Source of the DNA: Spongospora subterranea f. sp. subterranea
Taxonomy: Eukaryota; Endomyxa: Phytomyxea; Phytomyxea; Plasmodiophorida
Assembly (NCBI GenBank): GCA_049724395.1
Contig: JAUGWO010000258.1
Span: forward strand, 1 to 64,000
Direction: 5' to 3'
DNA length: 64,000 nt
This document shows, piece by piece, positions 21,013 to 33,459 of this stretch. Numbering within the stretch: position 1 is the stretch's first letter; every line of letters begins with the position of its first letter. The translations under genes were made by a program, and so were the position numbers. The notes beneath the pieces are model-generated. The model was given only the letters and a program-made list of their open reading frames with translations. It was not told where the DNA came from and did not search any database.

Positions 21013-22510
21013 ATGTCGATTGATTTGGATATTGAGTCTAATGAATGGGTGGATTCGTCTACCATCAGATATGATGGCAGTGGAATCGACGACAATAGAT
21101 CCCACCCCGTATTGGGAACAACCAACTCATCTTTGGGATGGAAATCGTGTACGTGTATGAGCGTAAAATGTTTTGTCACACTCAATTTTGATAATCGACT
21201 TGTCGACAAATTGGATAGAATCGGTTTGTCGGAAAAATCATCATGGGTTATGAAGGAGTACTGTCTTGATGTAAGTTGTTACGAACCCACTACCAACCCA
21301 AAACCAACTCACTACCAACCCACTACCAGCCCATGATCAACCCACACACCTTTTCTAGATGAGTGCAATGAAAAAACCCAAACATGATGTTATAAAAAAC
21401 TCATTTCAATGTCAGTCGATCAGATGCAGACGTTTTCTTGTTGAATGAATCGAGAGCCATTCCGGAAATTGCGTTGGTTGGCATTACATTTCTTGTTTTT
21501 GGTAGAAAAAGTGTGTGGGTTGGTAGTGGGTTGGTACAAACTAAATACCATCTGAACAGTACACTCTTGGTCATGGCGACACGGTCTCATGGTCTCATAC
21601 TCTGGCTGTAGTGCAGATATCAATATGGCGTGCAGTTATTTTGTCCATCAAACTGGTTTCTAAAATGCCGCTTGTTCAGTTCAACAGGTTACGTCGTCAG
21701 TACGGTCAGGCGTTTTCTCTTGCTAATGTTGTGGTAGGCAATTGGTAGTTATCACTGGTCCATAAATTTCTTTCACATGACTAATCCAAATAGGATTTCT
21801 GACAAACCCGATACTCCTCAATTGGTATCTGGCGTTGTGAGATCCATTTGATACTCGTTTGTTTGCAACAACTCAGTGGTGCTTTCAGACTAAGTCTGGT
21901 TGGGTTTTTCATTTATAACTTCGTTTGCTTGGACTCCGGATGAGAGCGGCCTTTATCGTTTTGTGTGAATCAGGAATGAAACAAGGAACGAACTGAAGCC
22001 AGTTTATCATTATGTTCAAGCTGGAGAACGTGATTCGTGCGAATATCCTTTGAGGCGAAGACTCTCCGGAGTTGATTCATTTTTTTTTACTGAATTCCTT
22101 GAATTCGACGTGACTTCCTACTTGTTTTCTAATGGAAGTGGATTTCAATTACTTAGCGCGCCTGTTTGATTGAATAGGATCAATGCTCATGATTAGATGT
22201 CAAGGATGGTTCTTTTTGAGATTATAAGCGGTTCTGTATATCAATTTGCAAATTGAATGTAGAACACCAATACTCAGTTGAGTGCTTTAACTGGCATTTG
22301 CGATCTACTAGACAACCAAGGCGCTGGATTACCGTACCGGTGCCAGGTTTAGCACTTCAAATTTTGTTTCAGCTTAATCTATTTCCGAACATTGTTTTTC
22401 GAGGCCAATTTTGGTGTGAAGTAAAGGCGCCCATGCTGATTGCCAATTATGAAGAAGAATGTCATTTTTATGAAGTAGATGCAGCCTTTGGGATCCTATT
22501 GGAATCATAA
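21013..22510 (+). CDS. Probable spliced host gene, unknown function, hit by a MITE
   Basis: An open exon runs from ATG 21013 to about 21253 (ending GLSEKSSW). Its frame continues after the MITE (RHGLMVSYSGCSAD from about 21577), so the MITE entered an exon. Further on are several candidate introns with the size and branch site seen elsewhere in the window, for example about 21691-21740 (50 nt, TTGCTAAT before the 3' end) and about 21747-21795 (49 nt, GACTAAT). A good exon-like stretch at 21975-22165 contains LKPVYHYVQAGERD, and a last open piece ends at 22510 with VDAAFGILLES. No known domain. The model is uncertain; it may be two genes or a decayed one. Confidence 0.38.
21252..21565. mobile_element. 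MITE with E3-like ends
   Basis: The two ends are inverted copies: GTACTGTCTTGATG followed by TAAGTTGTTACGAACCCAC at the left, matched from the right by GTACTGTTCAGATGG and TTTAGTTTGTACCAACCCAC. CACTACCAACCCA recurs in both ends. TTAGTTGTTAC and ACCAACCC are also the theme of the E3 ends, so this may be an E3-driven MITE. TCATGG stands on both sides as a possible short target duplication, unlike the 9 bp of E3. Confidence 0.65.
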
Positions 22511-23130
22511 GGTGTGCAGAAATAATGTAAATGGATGCGCGCTAGGAAGCCGTATTCTATACAGGTGTATCTCAGTCTAAAGACTCGATCAATTCATCAA
22601 TTTTGAGGTGGGTCGATTACCACAATCATGATCATCGTCGGAGCTTCTAGTGGCAAGAGAACCCAAGTACAAACAAGTTCAACCCATCGCTGTACCGTGA
22701 ATTTGGCCAAGGGCGCTGTTGGAGACAACAGAATTATGAATCTCAAAATAAGATATCGAATTGTTGACGCTTTTTGCAACCTTATCCACTTTCAACCGCA
22801 GCACAAAAGGATAACTATCCATTGGCTTTGATATAACCTTATACGATTCGACCGCACAAGTCCTTCACCTGGCCACAAAAAAGACTTCGACACAGAAGAT
22901 TGATGTTCCCGACAAAAACTAAATTGAGATACGCCAACCAATACTAAAGAGCTTTGCAACCTTTAATCGCACCAGTATTCAAACCAGTGACAGTTTGAGC
23001 ACATTGTCAGAAGTACACATCTGAGATGCCCTTTCAACACACAAGTTACGATGAGTGCTTGTGCCATAATGGAGTCATTTATAACGAGCTGTATTTCCAT
23101 GCTTCTCATAATTTGTGGTAGATGATTACT
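22511..23130. other. Stretch without a recognised gene
   Basis: Short open frames only. 22628-22831 has a 67-residue frame (MIIVGASSGKRTQVQ...) without family likeness. Confidence 0.4.
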
Positions 23131-24344
23131 TCAACAATTGACAACTGAATTTATTACTTGAATGTGTGCCTGGAAACTTGAGAATTCAAAAAGAGATCCA
23201 GGAACAATTGGTTGTAAAGTAAAGACTTGCTGCGTCGAATGAATGGATGAATATATAACTGCGACCTCTATGTAAAAATGAGTAGCTTGATAAAATATGA
23301 ACGGAAAATTTGTTACCTTGTTGTTTTGAATGGGCAACAACAAACATATTGGGAGACAGACGAACCGATACTCGTATCGGTAAATCAATTGTGAGTTGAG
23401 ATCCTTCCAGGACATGAAGAAGATGTAAAAATAGTAAAACCTTGGGACTATTATTTCCAGGGACAATACTCATATTCCAAGAATAATTAGCAATACTGAA
23501 AAAATTGTCAGATGAGACAAGGCCCTTTTCTGAAAACATGGCTCGTAGTTTGATGTTCCTCCATCGGGGCATTCGAATTCGGTCCTTAGCGACATACAGC
23601 AGTCATTCATAATATCCAAACGAGTGGAGCTGGGCTTACATTGGCCGAATGTGACTCGATCTTATGTGCGGAAATGGTTGGAATTGCCCATGACAGATCG
23701 TTTGTTGACGCCTTTTTGAAATCAGCTTCCGACCACCTTGACCAGTCAATCAGATCCATCATATTATCTTGATATGCGGTGCGGCTTTTTTCCTTTTTGA
23801 TCCAAGCGTTGATACCCATCACTAGCGAAACCTCTTTGAAAACCCACAGATGATCGGAAGATAATATCTCATATATGTCGTGCGCTTGAAGTGCAAGAAA
23901 TAAGGAATCTTCTACGATTGCTTCAAAATGCTGGGACAATACTTGAAGAGCTAATATACTAGAGTCATGTAAATTCAACATCGTAGATAGGATGAAAATT
24001 ACAATTGAATCGCGATGAAAATTCGCATTTGAAACAATTGTGGTCAAGTATGCCTGAAAGCAGCGCCTTGATACTTGATCAGTATCTAGCCTTGCAAGAA
24101 TTTGGTCTAAGCGTCTCCCAAAACCAGTGTGGCAGTACCCTTTCCAATTTGTAATTAATATCAAGCATCTATGACTGAAATTTGTTGTCGACAATAATTT
24201 TAGCTTATTGTTAATTACTGCATGTAACTTCAGCAATGGATAATGCCTGTATAAAGCAGCGTACCAGAAGGCGCCAACATTAAAGAAGTGTTTTGCTCGT
24301 TTGCCATATGAACCGACGAAGTATAAACAGGCTACAAAGCTGCC
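23131..24344 (-). CDS. BACK-domain-like protein (BTB/BACK family?), 5' end unresolved
   Basis: Three exons fit on the minus strand: 24344-23640, 23584-23317 and 23267-23131. They are separated by GTAAGC-type introns of 55 nt (23585-23639) and 49 nt (23268-23316). The first exon contains a helical stretch VLSQHFEAIVEDSLFLAL, then IYEILSSDHLWVFKEVSL and GINAWIKKEKSR. The spacing F-x-L...L-SSD-L-V-x-E...A-x-x-W fits the BACK domain that follows BTB domains in Kelch-like and related proteins, often adaptors for CUL3 ubiquitin ligases. The second exon has a beta-rich part (YSWNMSIVPGN, LTIDLPIRVSVRLS) that could be MATH-like. No BTB domain was found upstream, so the gene may be longer or incomplete. 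A conflicting plus-strand frame overlaps 24244-24420. Confidence 0.48.
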
Positions 24345-25129
24345 CTATATTGAATTAAGCGATGTTTGGAGGCAGTTGGCGAATAATGTGGACCGTTTGG
24401 AGCGAACAGGAGCAATCCGTTAATGGATGCGCAAAAATTAATGCGCAACTGACCAATCAGATTGCTGAGCTATTTTTAGGATCGATGCAGTGTCCGCGAA
24501 CTACCCCTCATTGCAGTAATCGCTACTGTGCAAGGCGCTGCAATTGCTGTTTCTGCTGTTGCAGACGCTGCAGTGGCTGTAACTGGCGAAATTGACGGTA
24601 GCAGTGACGGTCCAGCCCTAACGAGATGATCTTTCTATCCGAAAGAGTCAGTTTTCGTTGGCTGCCAATGATGAAAGCTTGTCATGATGGATGGATTCGC
24701 GACCAATTCCGGTGCACGAAACAATCGTTTGATCGGATTTGTGTTCTAATATACGAAAGCTGAGAGACGGTCAACGAGGAGATTGGGCACAATGTATTTT
24801 TTGTCGTTCGCGACCGAGTCACTGTGACTTTACACTACCTGATGCACGCCGGCTCGCTCTAACCTAGAATACCTGATCGATTGGAACGGTTATACTACCC
24901 CTGATTTCATGTGAGAACCTTGTGCTCTCACGATGTCCATACCCTGGTCCTGAACATCTCCGTCCCTGTTTTACTGCGTCTCGCCGTTCTGAAGCATTTG
25001 GTACCCGCTCGCTGAAGTGGTCGTGAATCAGAACGTCTGAAAAAACAACACGTTGAATTAGTTTTTTTTGTGGTGACCTTTTTGAATGTGAACTGCACTT
25101 GTTGCTGTGTGAGCTGATGCTACTTTCAG
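24345..25129. other. Stretch without a recognised gene
   Basis: Includes a Cys-rich short frame (24362-24595) that looks like chance coding of GC-rich CTG/TGC repeats (about 24530-24600). Nothing else seen. Confidence 0.4.
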
Positions 25130-25315
25130 AGTTTTGAATGCCCGATAGTTTGACAACGTCTGGATCTGAACTACTTTCCGGATTTCAGAAACCGATCTAC
25201 TTTCAGGACGTCTGAATCCAAACTACTTCAGACGCGACCTAATTTCAGACCGTCTGAATGCGACCTAATTTCAGAACGTCTGACGCGGTCAAGTTTTCTG
25301 AAAGTCTGAATCTAA
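25130..25315. repeat. Degenerate tandem repeat, about 28-34 bp
   Basis: Six or seven imperfect units of the type TTTCAGAACGTCTGAATGC plus CGACCTAA or AAACTACT. GACGTCTGAA-like cores recur at irregular spacing. Confidence 0.7.
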
Positions 25316-25329
25316 GTTTCCGCACTACT

Positions 25330-27110
25330 TTGCCTGTCTGGACTACTTATAAGCCGAATCCAAACATGCTCACTAACCATTCTCTAATCTAGACCTGTTT
25401 ACATACATTGGTTGCTTGCCAACTCATCCCTGCTGACCAGTCACCATCGCTTTCCGGATGGCGCCCTGAAATCTCTCCAACCACGTATCTGGCCATTTGA
25501 AAACTCGCCACTCTGATGAACCAGCAGACACTTTTCTGAGTTTCCGTAGTACATACATTGAAAAGTCCATCCTAAAGTCACCAAACGACTGCATTCGTTG
25601 GCAAAACGTGAGACAGGAGGTGGAAAAACAAGCACCACTTGCTCTAAAACCTTCATGGCGATTTTGTCTATTTCTTCACTGCGCTCTTTCATTACATGAG
25701 TGTTTGGTCTTTCTTTTAAGTATTCTTTTTATTCATCGTTATCCATGTGTAACACATGGCCCGCAATCCACCTGGATTTGGGCGGTTGTTGCTTGAGGAA
25801 GCTCCTGTGTGAGGGGTCATCAATTTGTGATATCAGGAATTCACTCTCCCTAATCACCTCGTTTTCAAGTTAGAGTTTGATTGTACTCTATCCAATGCAT
25901 TCATGGTAGAATACACTATAACACTACCTAATTGAGTTCGTTAGTCGCCACTACTCCTCCATCATGGACAGGCTTAGTCGTGCGTGAGTTTTGGTAGGAA
26001 TTATGACCTACATATTTGGTCTGATATGTTTTCACCCGCTCTCTGTCGTATTTGATGCTATATTATTGCTTCAACGTCGCTACATTGGCAGGCATTGATA
26101 TTGGCCTGTTATCTTCAGATTTCGCTTTGTGATTTGTCGTATATTCCTGTGGAAAGTATCCTATATCTTGATAGCGTGTGTGATTGCACTGTTCGATGTG
26201 GTTTTGTTTATAATGTTTGTGCACATTGTTTCGTTTATTTTATCGGAAATCCTCCAGATATGCTGTTGCCCTTTTCACCTTATTTCTCAAGTTTTGTCAC
26301 GAGTGATTCATATGTTCTTTTCCCACATCATGATCGTCTCCGATAATACGTTTCGTATTTCCTTGTTTGTTTGTGGAAGGAGGGGCTGGTCGGTTGTACC
26401 AGGCTTCATATTTCAGCCCTTGTCTGTTCCAAATGCTCTCCTTTGTTAAGACCTTACTTTGTCTTTACCCTATTTTCTATTGTAGTTTTGCTTAGATCAG
26501 CGCTTATAACCTCAATTAGATTTGTTAATTTTGTCTCGGGGCTGTGTGCGTGTTTCCCTTTTCAGTTTGAATTTCAGTTTATTTTCTTTCAGGTTCAATT
26601 GGAGAAATTGCCCCATGTTTTTGCAGGAGCATGTCAGTAATGGGCGCTAGTAATTTTCAGATTGTTGCAAACTAGTACGTTGTTTTTTGGTGATTTCGTG
26701 TAAAACCTTCTGACCTTATCCCATTAATCGGTGGTATATTTTGTTTAAAATTTCCTTCAAGTTAGTCGCAATGATTGTTGCCAGATGAGAACTGCTTAAT
26801 TCCGTAAAGATTCAGAGTTCCTTGCCGACCTTTGCCCATTTTCCGAGCTGTGAGTGGGATACTGTTATCCAAACTTTGTTCTGGTGGATATTTCAGGGCC
26901 GCTATTTCATGTAGGTATGCGTGATTTTCAGTGGGCTCTTTATTCGTGTTATGTTTGTTCATCGTTCACAAGGGTTGGCAAACACTTGACTGTTAGGACT
27001 TCACCAGATATTAGACAGATCCATGCTCTCATAAGTTCTCTCAATTGATACCCAAGCTACTGATAGTGGCCAGACGAAATTGGGAGAACCTACGTTAGCC
27101 GAATCATACG
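25330..27110. other. T-rich unassigned region
   Basis: Long open-looking frames here (for example 26095-26640 on the plus strand) are rich in Phe, Val, Cys and Ser. That is what T-rich sequence gives by chance, and no family motif is seen. A similar T-rich composition on the minus strand occurs at 43.8-44.3 kb. Confidence 0.45.
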
Positions 27111-27119
27111 AACCCGTTC

Positions 27120-28300
27120 ACCGTTGAATACCATACCTATAGACAGTTCCATGACCAATACTTGGGCAAGCTGGTCGCGGTTCAAAGAAGTCAGGTAATG
27201 TCAGGACTCGACCTGAGCCCTTAACCTTTGACACGATATATTCGATCGCCTCTTGAACACAATAGGCGAGCAAGTCCCATGGTGCAAACTGTGTTGTAAT
27301 GTGTACTGTATTTATCCGTGTTGTAATGTGTATTTTTCCGTGTTGCGAAGCCATTGGACTTGACTCTATACATCTTCGCGGAGCGGAGACACGACCTCCC
27401 GTCAAAATGAACCGCACGTTTGATCACAATCTTCTGTAATTCAGGCGACAGTTGCTGATGTGCTCCGCGTCATTCCAAAAAATGCGAAATGTATATCCGA
27501 CTTGATAAAAGTGTATGTTTACTGCAGGGTCTTTGAAAATGACCCAATGTACTAATAGTGTGTATCACACTATTCAGGAATTAACACTATTTAGGTTTAC
27601 ACACTAATTACGCATATCAGTGTAGGTATCACCCTTGGTGGCGATCGACTCCAACTCTTTTCGCCCACCATGCCCTCACACGACGTCGGTCTCCTAATCG
27701 GGTCTGAATTGCGGCCCTGACCTTCCCAGTTTGAACCGGGACCAGATTTGTCTGGGTAATGGTAATGGATTTGTCTAATGGCCTTTCGTAACGACGAAGA
27801 CTTGTCGGCCAGGCCTTGCGAGGGTAACCTTCACAATCAAGCAAAAACTGCAGCTGGTTCCGGTAAATCCTTGAACTCTGAACGGTATACCTAGAGTAGT
27901 GGCGAATATTCATCTGGTAGGTAGATGGGATCCGGTGGGCTCTTTTGGACTCGTGCTGGGATGCCATTAACGTAATAGGGTTCGAGCTCTAAACGTGAAA
28001 AGTGTTATGTGATCTCCAAGACACCGACTGGTAGGTTTAGGGAGTATGCAATATCGTTTATGACAGCTGTGATTGGGAACGGTCCGGAAAATCGGTCTTC
28101 GAGCTTTGAACTGGGCCGAGATGTCAACATGCGTTTGACCAATATCGAATCGTCCATTGCCTACTTGGGTGATAACTGTACTTGTCAGCATGATTCTTCA
28201 TGGAGTCCACCGCTTGTCGGAGTTGCGAGAGAAGGAACAACCGAATGCTTCGGAGTTGATTCTTCGAACTCAAATCGGTCGGCGGATTCGACTGGGGTGT
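27120..28300 (-). mobile_element. Ty3/Gypsy (chromovirus-like) fossil, 3' pol end
   Basis: The minus strand shows the region after the integrase core (around 28000-28190, with RPSSKLEDRFSGPFPI) and then a chromodomain-like stretch (about 27700-27900, RIYRNQLQFLLDCEGYP). That is the layout of a chromovirus pol C-terminus. Broken in several places and without RT; an old remnant. Confidence 0.7.
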
Positions 28301-28973
28301 AGCTGGGAGACACAGAATTATGGCACCTGATCCAACGCAGGTTCCGTGCCATTATTTTAAAATTCCACTAGAGCTAACCAGTTCTCTCAGTCATTTTGTT
28401 GGTTTGAGGTAATTGCTTAGCAATCCGGTTGACCCGTTCCGGTTGTCCGCTTGATTTGAGGGTCGTCGTGCAGGGGGTCGGGAGATTGCGCTCGACCTTG
28501 CAGGAGAACACGTGTCATACAAAGAGGAGGTCCCTGTTGCCGCGGCCATTACTAATATTGCTCATAAAATCGACAATGGCAACAACCTTCAGAATGTGTT
28601 TCTACGTTCGCTAAGAAAAGTAACCTTGATGCGTCTTCGGCGAATGATTCAATTGTATTAAGAGTCATATCCGGTTGCACAAAACCCTATCGTTCGCCCT
28701 ATAAGCGCTGTGAATTGAGAGTGTGTTAGCCCAGGGCTGTGACGGCGGAATGGTCAACGGTGTCCGTGTTTGGTGACAACCAGTAATCGAGATGTGTTTC
28801 AACAAACCCGAACATTTCCACAAACGCTCATGGAGAATGGTGATATCACGGGTACCGAAAGAACTAGAAAAAATGACGGCGAAAACGTTTATTTTAAGAA
28901 CCTGGCATTGATTGCGGTGACGGTGATGCAGTCAAGCACTGTGGACTTATGGTCGTTGGTAACCACTGTTCGG
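28301..28973. other. Unassigned, possibly decayed LTR-element sequence
   Basis: Adjoins the Gypsy remnant. No clear motif. Confidence 0.35.
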
Positions 28974-29009
28974 GAAATCTTTCTGTCCGCCGGCGGATAG
29001 AAAGATTTC
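28974..29009. repeat. 36-bp near-perfect palindrome
   Basis: GAAATCTTTCTGTCCGCC is followed directly by its reverse complement with one mismatch. There is no loop. Confidence 0.9.
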
Positions 29010-30286
29010 TTGACCACTGTTTGCTTCCAAAAACTACGTACAACTCTGGCTATTCTCGAACTCCGTACTTGACTGTGGACGGTACCATACAGTCATATGT
29101 TTTATATGGGGCTTTCCCCCTTGCTGTCTCAGCCATTGCTTGTTCAACTTACCAAAATTTGAACAAAAGTCTTATAAGCCAATTATTTTGAATCATTTGT
29201 TTACTCTGGATGCGCTTCCAAGTTGATTCGGAAAGATTCTTTTGTTTTGGGCGTCCGTAACATTCGCTTGTCAATGTCTGACACCTCGGCTATGCAGGAT
29301 TGGTTACTTTTGGAAGTGACGAAATGGTACATTTTCTGCCCATGTCTCTTCACGTTTGGCTTACTGTGTCCCATCTCTTCGCATGCTGCGAGCGATCTGT
29401 GAAAGCAAAATTAAACTAATTTGAGATACAACTTGATGCCTGTTCTGTCAAGTTCATTCAACTTTATTTGGTTTGGTATTCCACCGTGGACTCAATCATG
29501 TGCCGTTATCGATCGCCAATTTAACCTATTGTTACCTGAATGTAGATGTGGAGGCAACCTTCCAACGTTCTTTCGACAATCAACCCCACAATTGATCAGC
29601 TTACACTGTGTTAACATCATTCTTCATTTATACTTTGCTAACTCAGCAGACGTGTCAGGGTGATCACGCCTATCGCAATCAACCAACTGGAGCGAAATTC
29701 AACCTTACATCATCTCAAGAATAACGAGTTATCTTATGTGAAGATTTATTTGTGCACTTTTTCCAGTTGTACTCTTATTATTCTCCAGATTCGGGGCATT
29801 CACTCGGCATCTATTTTATCATCGTTCTGTTTTTCGTTCTGGCGCGTCACTGCTGACGCATTGAGTTTGGCTGACGTCCGTATTCCTGCATGGTTCAAAG
29901 ATTGATTGTTTTTTATATGTCTCATATAGTTCTCATCATCTGTGTGTTCGTTCTGCTTCACTTGAGTTTCGTGGGAAGAAATGCATCTGAATCTCTTTGC
30001 GACAGATCTCGTCTGATACTCTAGAGACAGTCGAATCGATCAATGGTGGAATTTGCATACATTTCCGTCATTCTTTCCTTACGGGAAAACATTCCATGGG
30101 CATCTACAGCTTGCGATGGATTCGAAATGATTGCCGTACTTAACTGTTATCTCTTATAGGAACTGTCTTCCTTATTATGTACACTGAGAACTGCTTTTCA
30201 ACTCAAGGCTGCTTCATTTGTTGGCATTTCTGTTAAATATTGACTCTTTGTCCACAAATCCACTGACAAAGGTACGGCGAATTTTG
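29010..30286. other. Unassigned region
   Basis: Scattered short frames; no recognised domain, RNA gene or repeat. Confidence 0.4.
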
Positions 30287-30525
30287 TTTGTTATCTCCTC
30301 ACAAATTGATAGCCGTTGACACTCTATCCTCTTCCCTAAGGACGGCGTCCCTGTCTGCTATCTTTTCACAATTTAACAGCTCCCTTGATATGCTATCCTT
30401 TTCTATATGAACGGCGTCTTTTGTCTACTGTCTCCTCAAAATTGGACAGCTCTCTTGATTCTCTAGAGTCTTTCGTAAGAATGGCGTCCCTTTGTATGCT
30501 CAATCCTGACAATTGGGCAGCTCCC
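30287..30525. repeat. Degenerate tandem repeat, about 69 bp, 3.5 units
   Basis: Each unit has ACAATT...ACAGCTC (or close) and ends with ACGGCGTC or ATGGCGTC. The last unit is partial. Confidence 0.7.
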
Positions 30526-31724
30526 ATGATATCTGTTGTATTGCCCTACGATCAAACGTTCCAACAATGCACGTTGCGGGGTTTCCAGTTTTTCATATAT
30601 CAGTTCATGCTACCAAGCTGGGTGAGGCGAGTCTCCAGGTTGTGGCGTTCCAGGTGAACCTGTATTATTGTACTCGGCATTTGGTGTCTTGAGTTCCGAG
30701 TTGAATGTCCAAATCTCTCGAAAGTTTTGCCTTATGACTATCCTGCGGGTTTTCCTTATCAGTCGTGGCATCCGTCCTAACAACGCTGAAGAAAACAATC
30801 TCTTCGTATTCGCCTGCAGAAGAGGATGATGTATTGAATTTTTGAAAGAGCCTCCTGGCTAGTTAAACGCCTCAAAGTTCCATGGACTAGAAATCGAGCC
30901 GAAATCATTACTCATGTCTCGGCTCCATTGCCTCGATGACCCCTGGATGCGCGTTCCACCGATGATAGTTCGTTTGACTCCCTGAATATCGCGAGCGGCA
31001 ACGAACACATCCTTGTTTTTTAATGATCACGTTTGCCAACTTTGAAATGCCGTTTAAGGCCCTTCTGAGTTGTGTTGCTGCAATTGTTTTCATCGAAATA
31101 ATTGGACTCCATTTCTGGAAACTGTTTTGCTTCGGTTGCGGGGAAATAGGTATCACCTACGATTATTTATCAAAAAAGTAGTGTCTTGTTTAGAAAACCG
31201 CTCTGAAGCTCAGAAAGGTGAAGTCCTGATTGTAAGCGATAAATCAATATAATCAGATCGCGTTTTGCATTGTTGTGTTGGAGTAAAGGATCTTTTGCGT
31301 TCGAACAGCTGCTAACGGAACGTGCTGCATTGGTCTGCATCTTATGTCTTACGAAGGTGGCTAACTTTAATGTTTCGAGCAACATGACATTGTTGCCCAA
31401 GAAATCTTTATCAGTGAATATGATTAGTTTCAAATCTGTTGGTTAACAATGTCATGTTGCTCTTTCTTAAAGAATCTGTCTCAAGCAAATGTTCCTCTCA
31501 TCGTCAGTCACATATATGTAGTGTTTTTACATTGTGTGATCAATAATACATGTTGTGGGATTGGGAAGGAAGATGCTGATCCTGATGACGAAGATTGAGG
31601 GCAGGTGAGACAGCTCTTATGACACGACTATTGAAGGATAGGACACCAGGAGCAGGAGGTGTAGATTCAGGGCACGGTGGGACTGTCTTTATGGTCCCGA
31701 CGATAGTGAGATAGGAATTGGACT
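30526..31724. other. Unassigned region with one hairpin
   Basis: GAGCAACATGACATTGTT near 31378 and AACAATGTCATGTTGCTC near 31445 are perfect inverted copies of 18 bp about 50 nt apart, possibly a MITE stub. No gene recognised. Confidence 0.45.
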
Positions 31725-32252
31725 GTGCGGATGAGGTGAGCCGCCCCTTTTGAGGTGGCGATAAAAGAGGGATATGAATATGCCGACTATCATAATGCTA
31801 CAGATTAAGGGCGGATGAGATGAACCGCCCCTTTTGAGGTGGCGATAAACGAGGGAGGGATAGGAATAGGCCGACTGTCCTAACGTTACAGTCCTAACGT
31901 TACAGATGAAGTCCTAATGCTACAGACTAAGGACGGATGAGATGAACTGCCCCTTTTGAGGTGGCGATAAACGAGGGAGGGATAGGAATAGGCCGACTGT
32001 CCTAACGCTACAGATGAAGTCCTAATGCTACAGACTAAGGGCGGATGAGATGAACTGCCCCTTTTGAGGTGGCGATAAACGAATAGGCCGACTGTCCTAA
32101 CGCTACAGATGAAGTCCTAATGCTACAGACTAAGGGCGGATGAGATGAACTGCCCCTTTTGAGGTGGCGATAAACGAGGGAGGGATAGGAATAGGCCGAC
32201 TGTCCTAACGCAGATGAAGTCCTAATGCTACAGATTAAGGGCGGATGAGAAT
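31725..32252. repeat. 96-121-bp minisatellite, about 4.5 units
   Basis: Units carry GGCGGATGAGATGAAC, CCCCTTTTGAGGTGGCGAT and GGCCGACTGTCCTAACG. Length differences come from short internal duplications of CTAACGYTACAG and from missing blocks. Confidence 0.9.
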
Positions 32253-32426
32253 TGGGATAACAGGCGGCTGGAAGCGACCGCGACTGATCGGAGTCAGCAT
32301 AAGGTAGCGTAACTCTGCCGCGACTCAGGATTCGTTGGGCGGCCAATGCCTGAATACGGCTCATGCCTTTTTGAACTTTACATTCTCATTTCATTACTTT
32401 GGTCTTCGTCATTCATTCTACAGGTC

Positions 32427-32860
32427 ATGGACCCCGTATGGACCCGGTATCATACGCCACCAAAATGCAGGAGTTCACCAGGTTTGTCCCGAGTGAGAAG
32501 GACAACTGGAATCTATAGAAGACCGATGTAATGCTCTGGGCAAGGCATCAAAAAGCCACCGGTCTCTTGACCGGGTCTGAGGTGGCGGCATCACCACCAA
32601 GCGCCTCGGTGTTACCGCTGCCGCTGAGCAGCGATACCAACAAGATCTGGATTGACAACCTCTACTCCAAGACAAACGACCTGCACATCGCTCTCAACAA
32701 CGCTATCGACGGTAAACATCAAATCTTAACGATGCACCGCACCAACTCTGCCAAGGGTTGGGACCAACCACGGAAGCTCTTCGAGAGCCAGGCAACGCCG
32801 GGCATCATGGGACTAAGGGAGCGATTTTATTCCATTTGACTGGATTCACCTCGGACATTC
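32427..32860 (+). mobile_element. Ty1/Copia gag fragment (fossil)
   Basis: The translation has the Copia gag (UBN2-type) pattern: W-rich start, LTGSE, then NNAIDGKHQILT and SAKGWDQPRKLFES. Only part of gag remains. It is broken and isolated from any pol. Confidence 0.6.
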
Positions 32861-33459
32861 CACAATTCCTAGACAATCTTAATTAGGGTGCCTCCCCCAA
32901 AGCTTCAGATTTATCGCCTTATTCAGTGGATGCCGCGGGAGGTATCATGACAACGACGAGCTGTTATTAGACATCCTGCCCAAATACCCGGACATGGCAC
33001 GACTGAACATGTCACAGCAAAGCTGCTGAGACATTATTCAGAGCAAGAAAGTGAGACCGAAAGGAATGTCCCCGAATGGCAGCCTACTCGAGGGAAGGAG
33101 CAAGGTGGGAAAAGGAAGTCAACGATCAACACTGAATGCTCGACTGCGGTGAGAGGAGTCTCTGGAGAAACGATAGTGCCGCGGCAGAGAAAGGTCGGGA
33201 GAGACAGACGAGAATCTGAAAAACTCAAGACTCAAAAACAGCACGAGGCCCACGTAGCACTCTGCGCGTCACCACAAGCACGAGCGTAAGAGACGACGAA
33301 TCGAAAAGAGACTAAAACGGGGGTAGATGTCTGTATTATGAAGATGTAATCAGATTGACGAGGATGGCTCGTCAATCCTGTTCAATTGTGAGCCGCCCGG
33401 CAGTCCCTGATTCAAGAGAATTCGGTCTCGAGGAAAATTCCTGAATGCAGTGTCAGATG
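32861..33459. other. Unassigned, probably LTR-element flank
   Basis: Lies between the Copia gag scrap and the Gypsy fossil. No clear motif. Confidence 0.35.

Noticed and set aside
24362-24595. Cys-rich peptide gene
   Set aside because: Made of TGC/CTG-rich sequence; no signal peptide or partner copy.
26095-26640. Hydrophobic membrane-protein-like frames
   Set aside because: They follow from T-rich composition; several frames overlap, none has a family motif or splice pattern.
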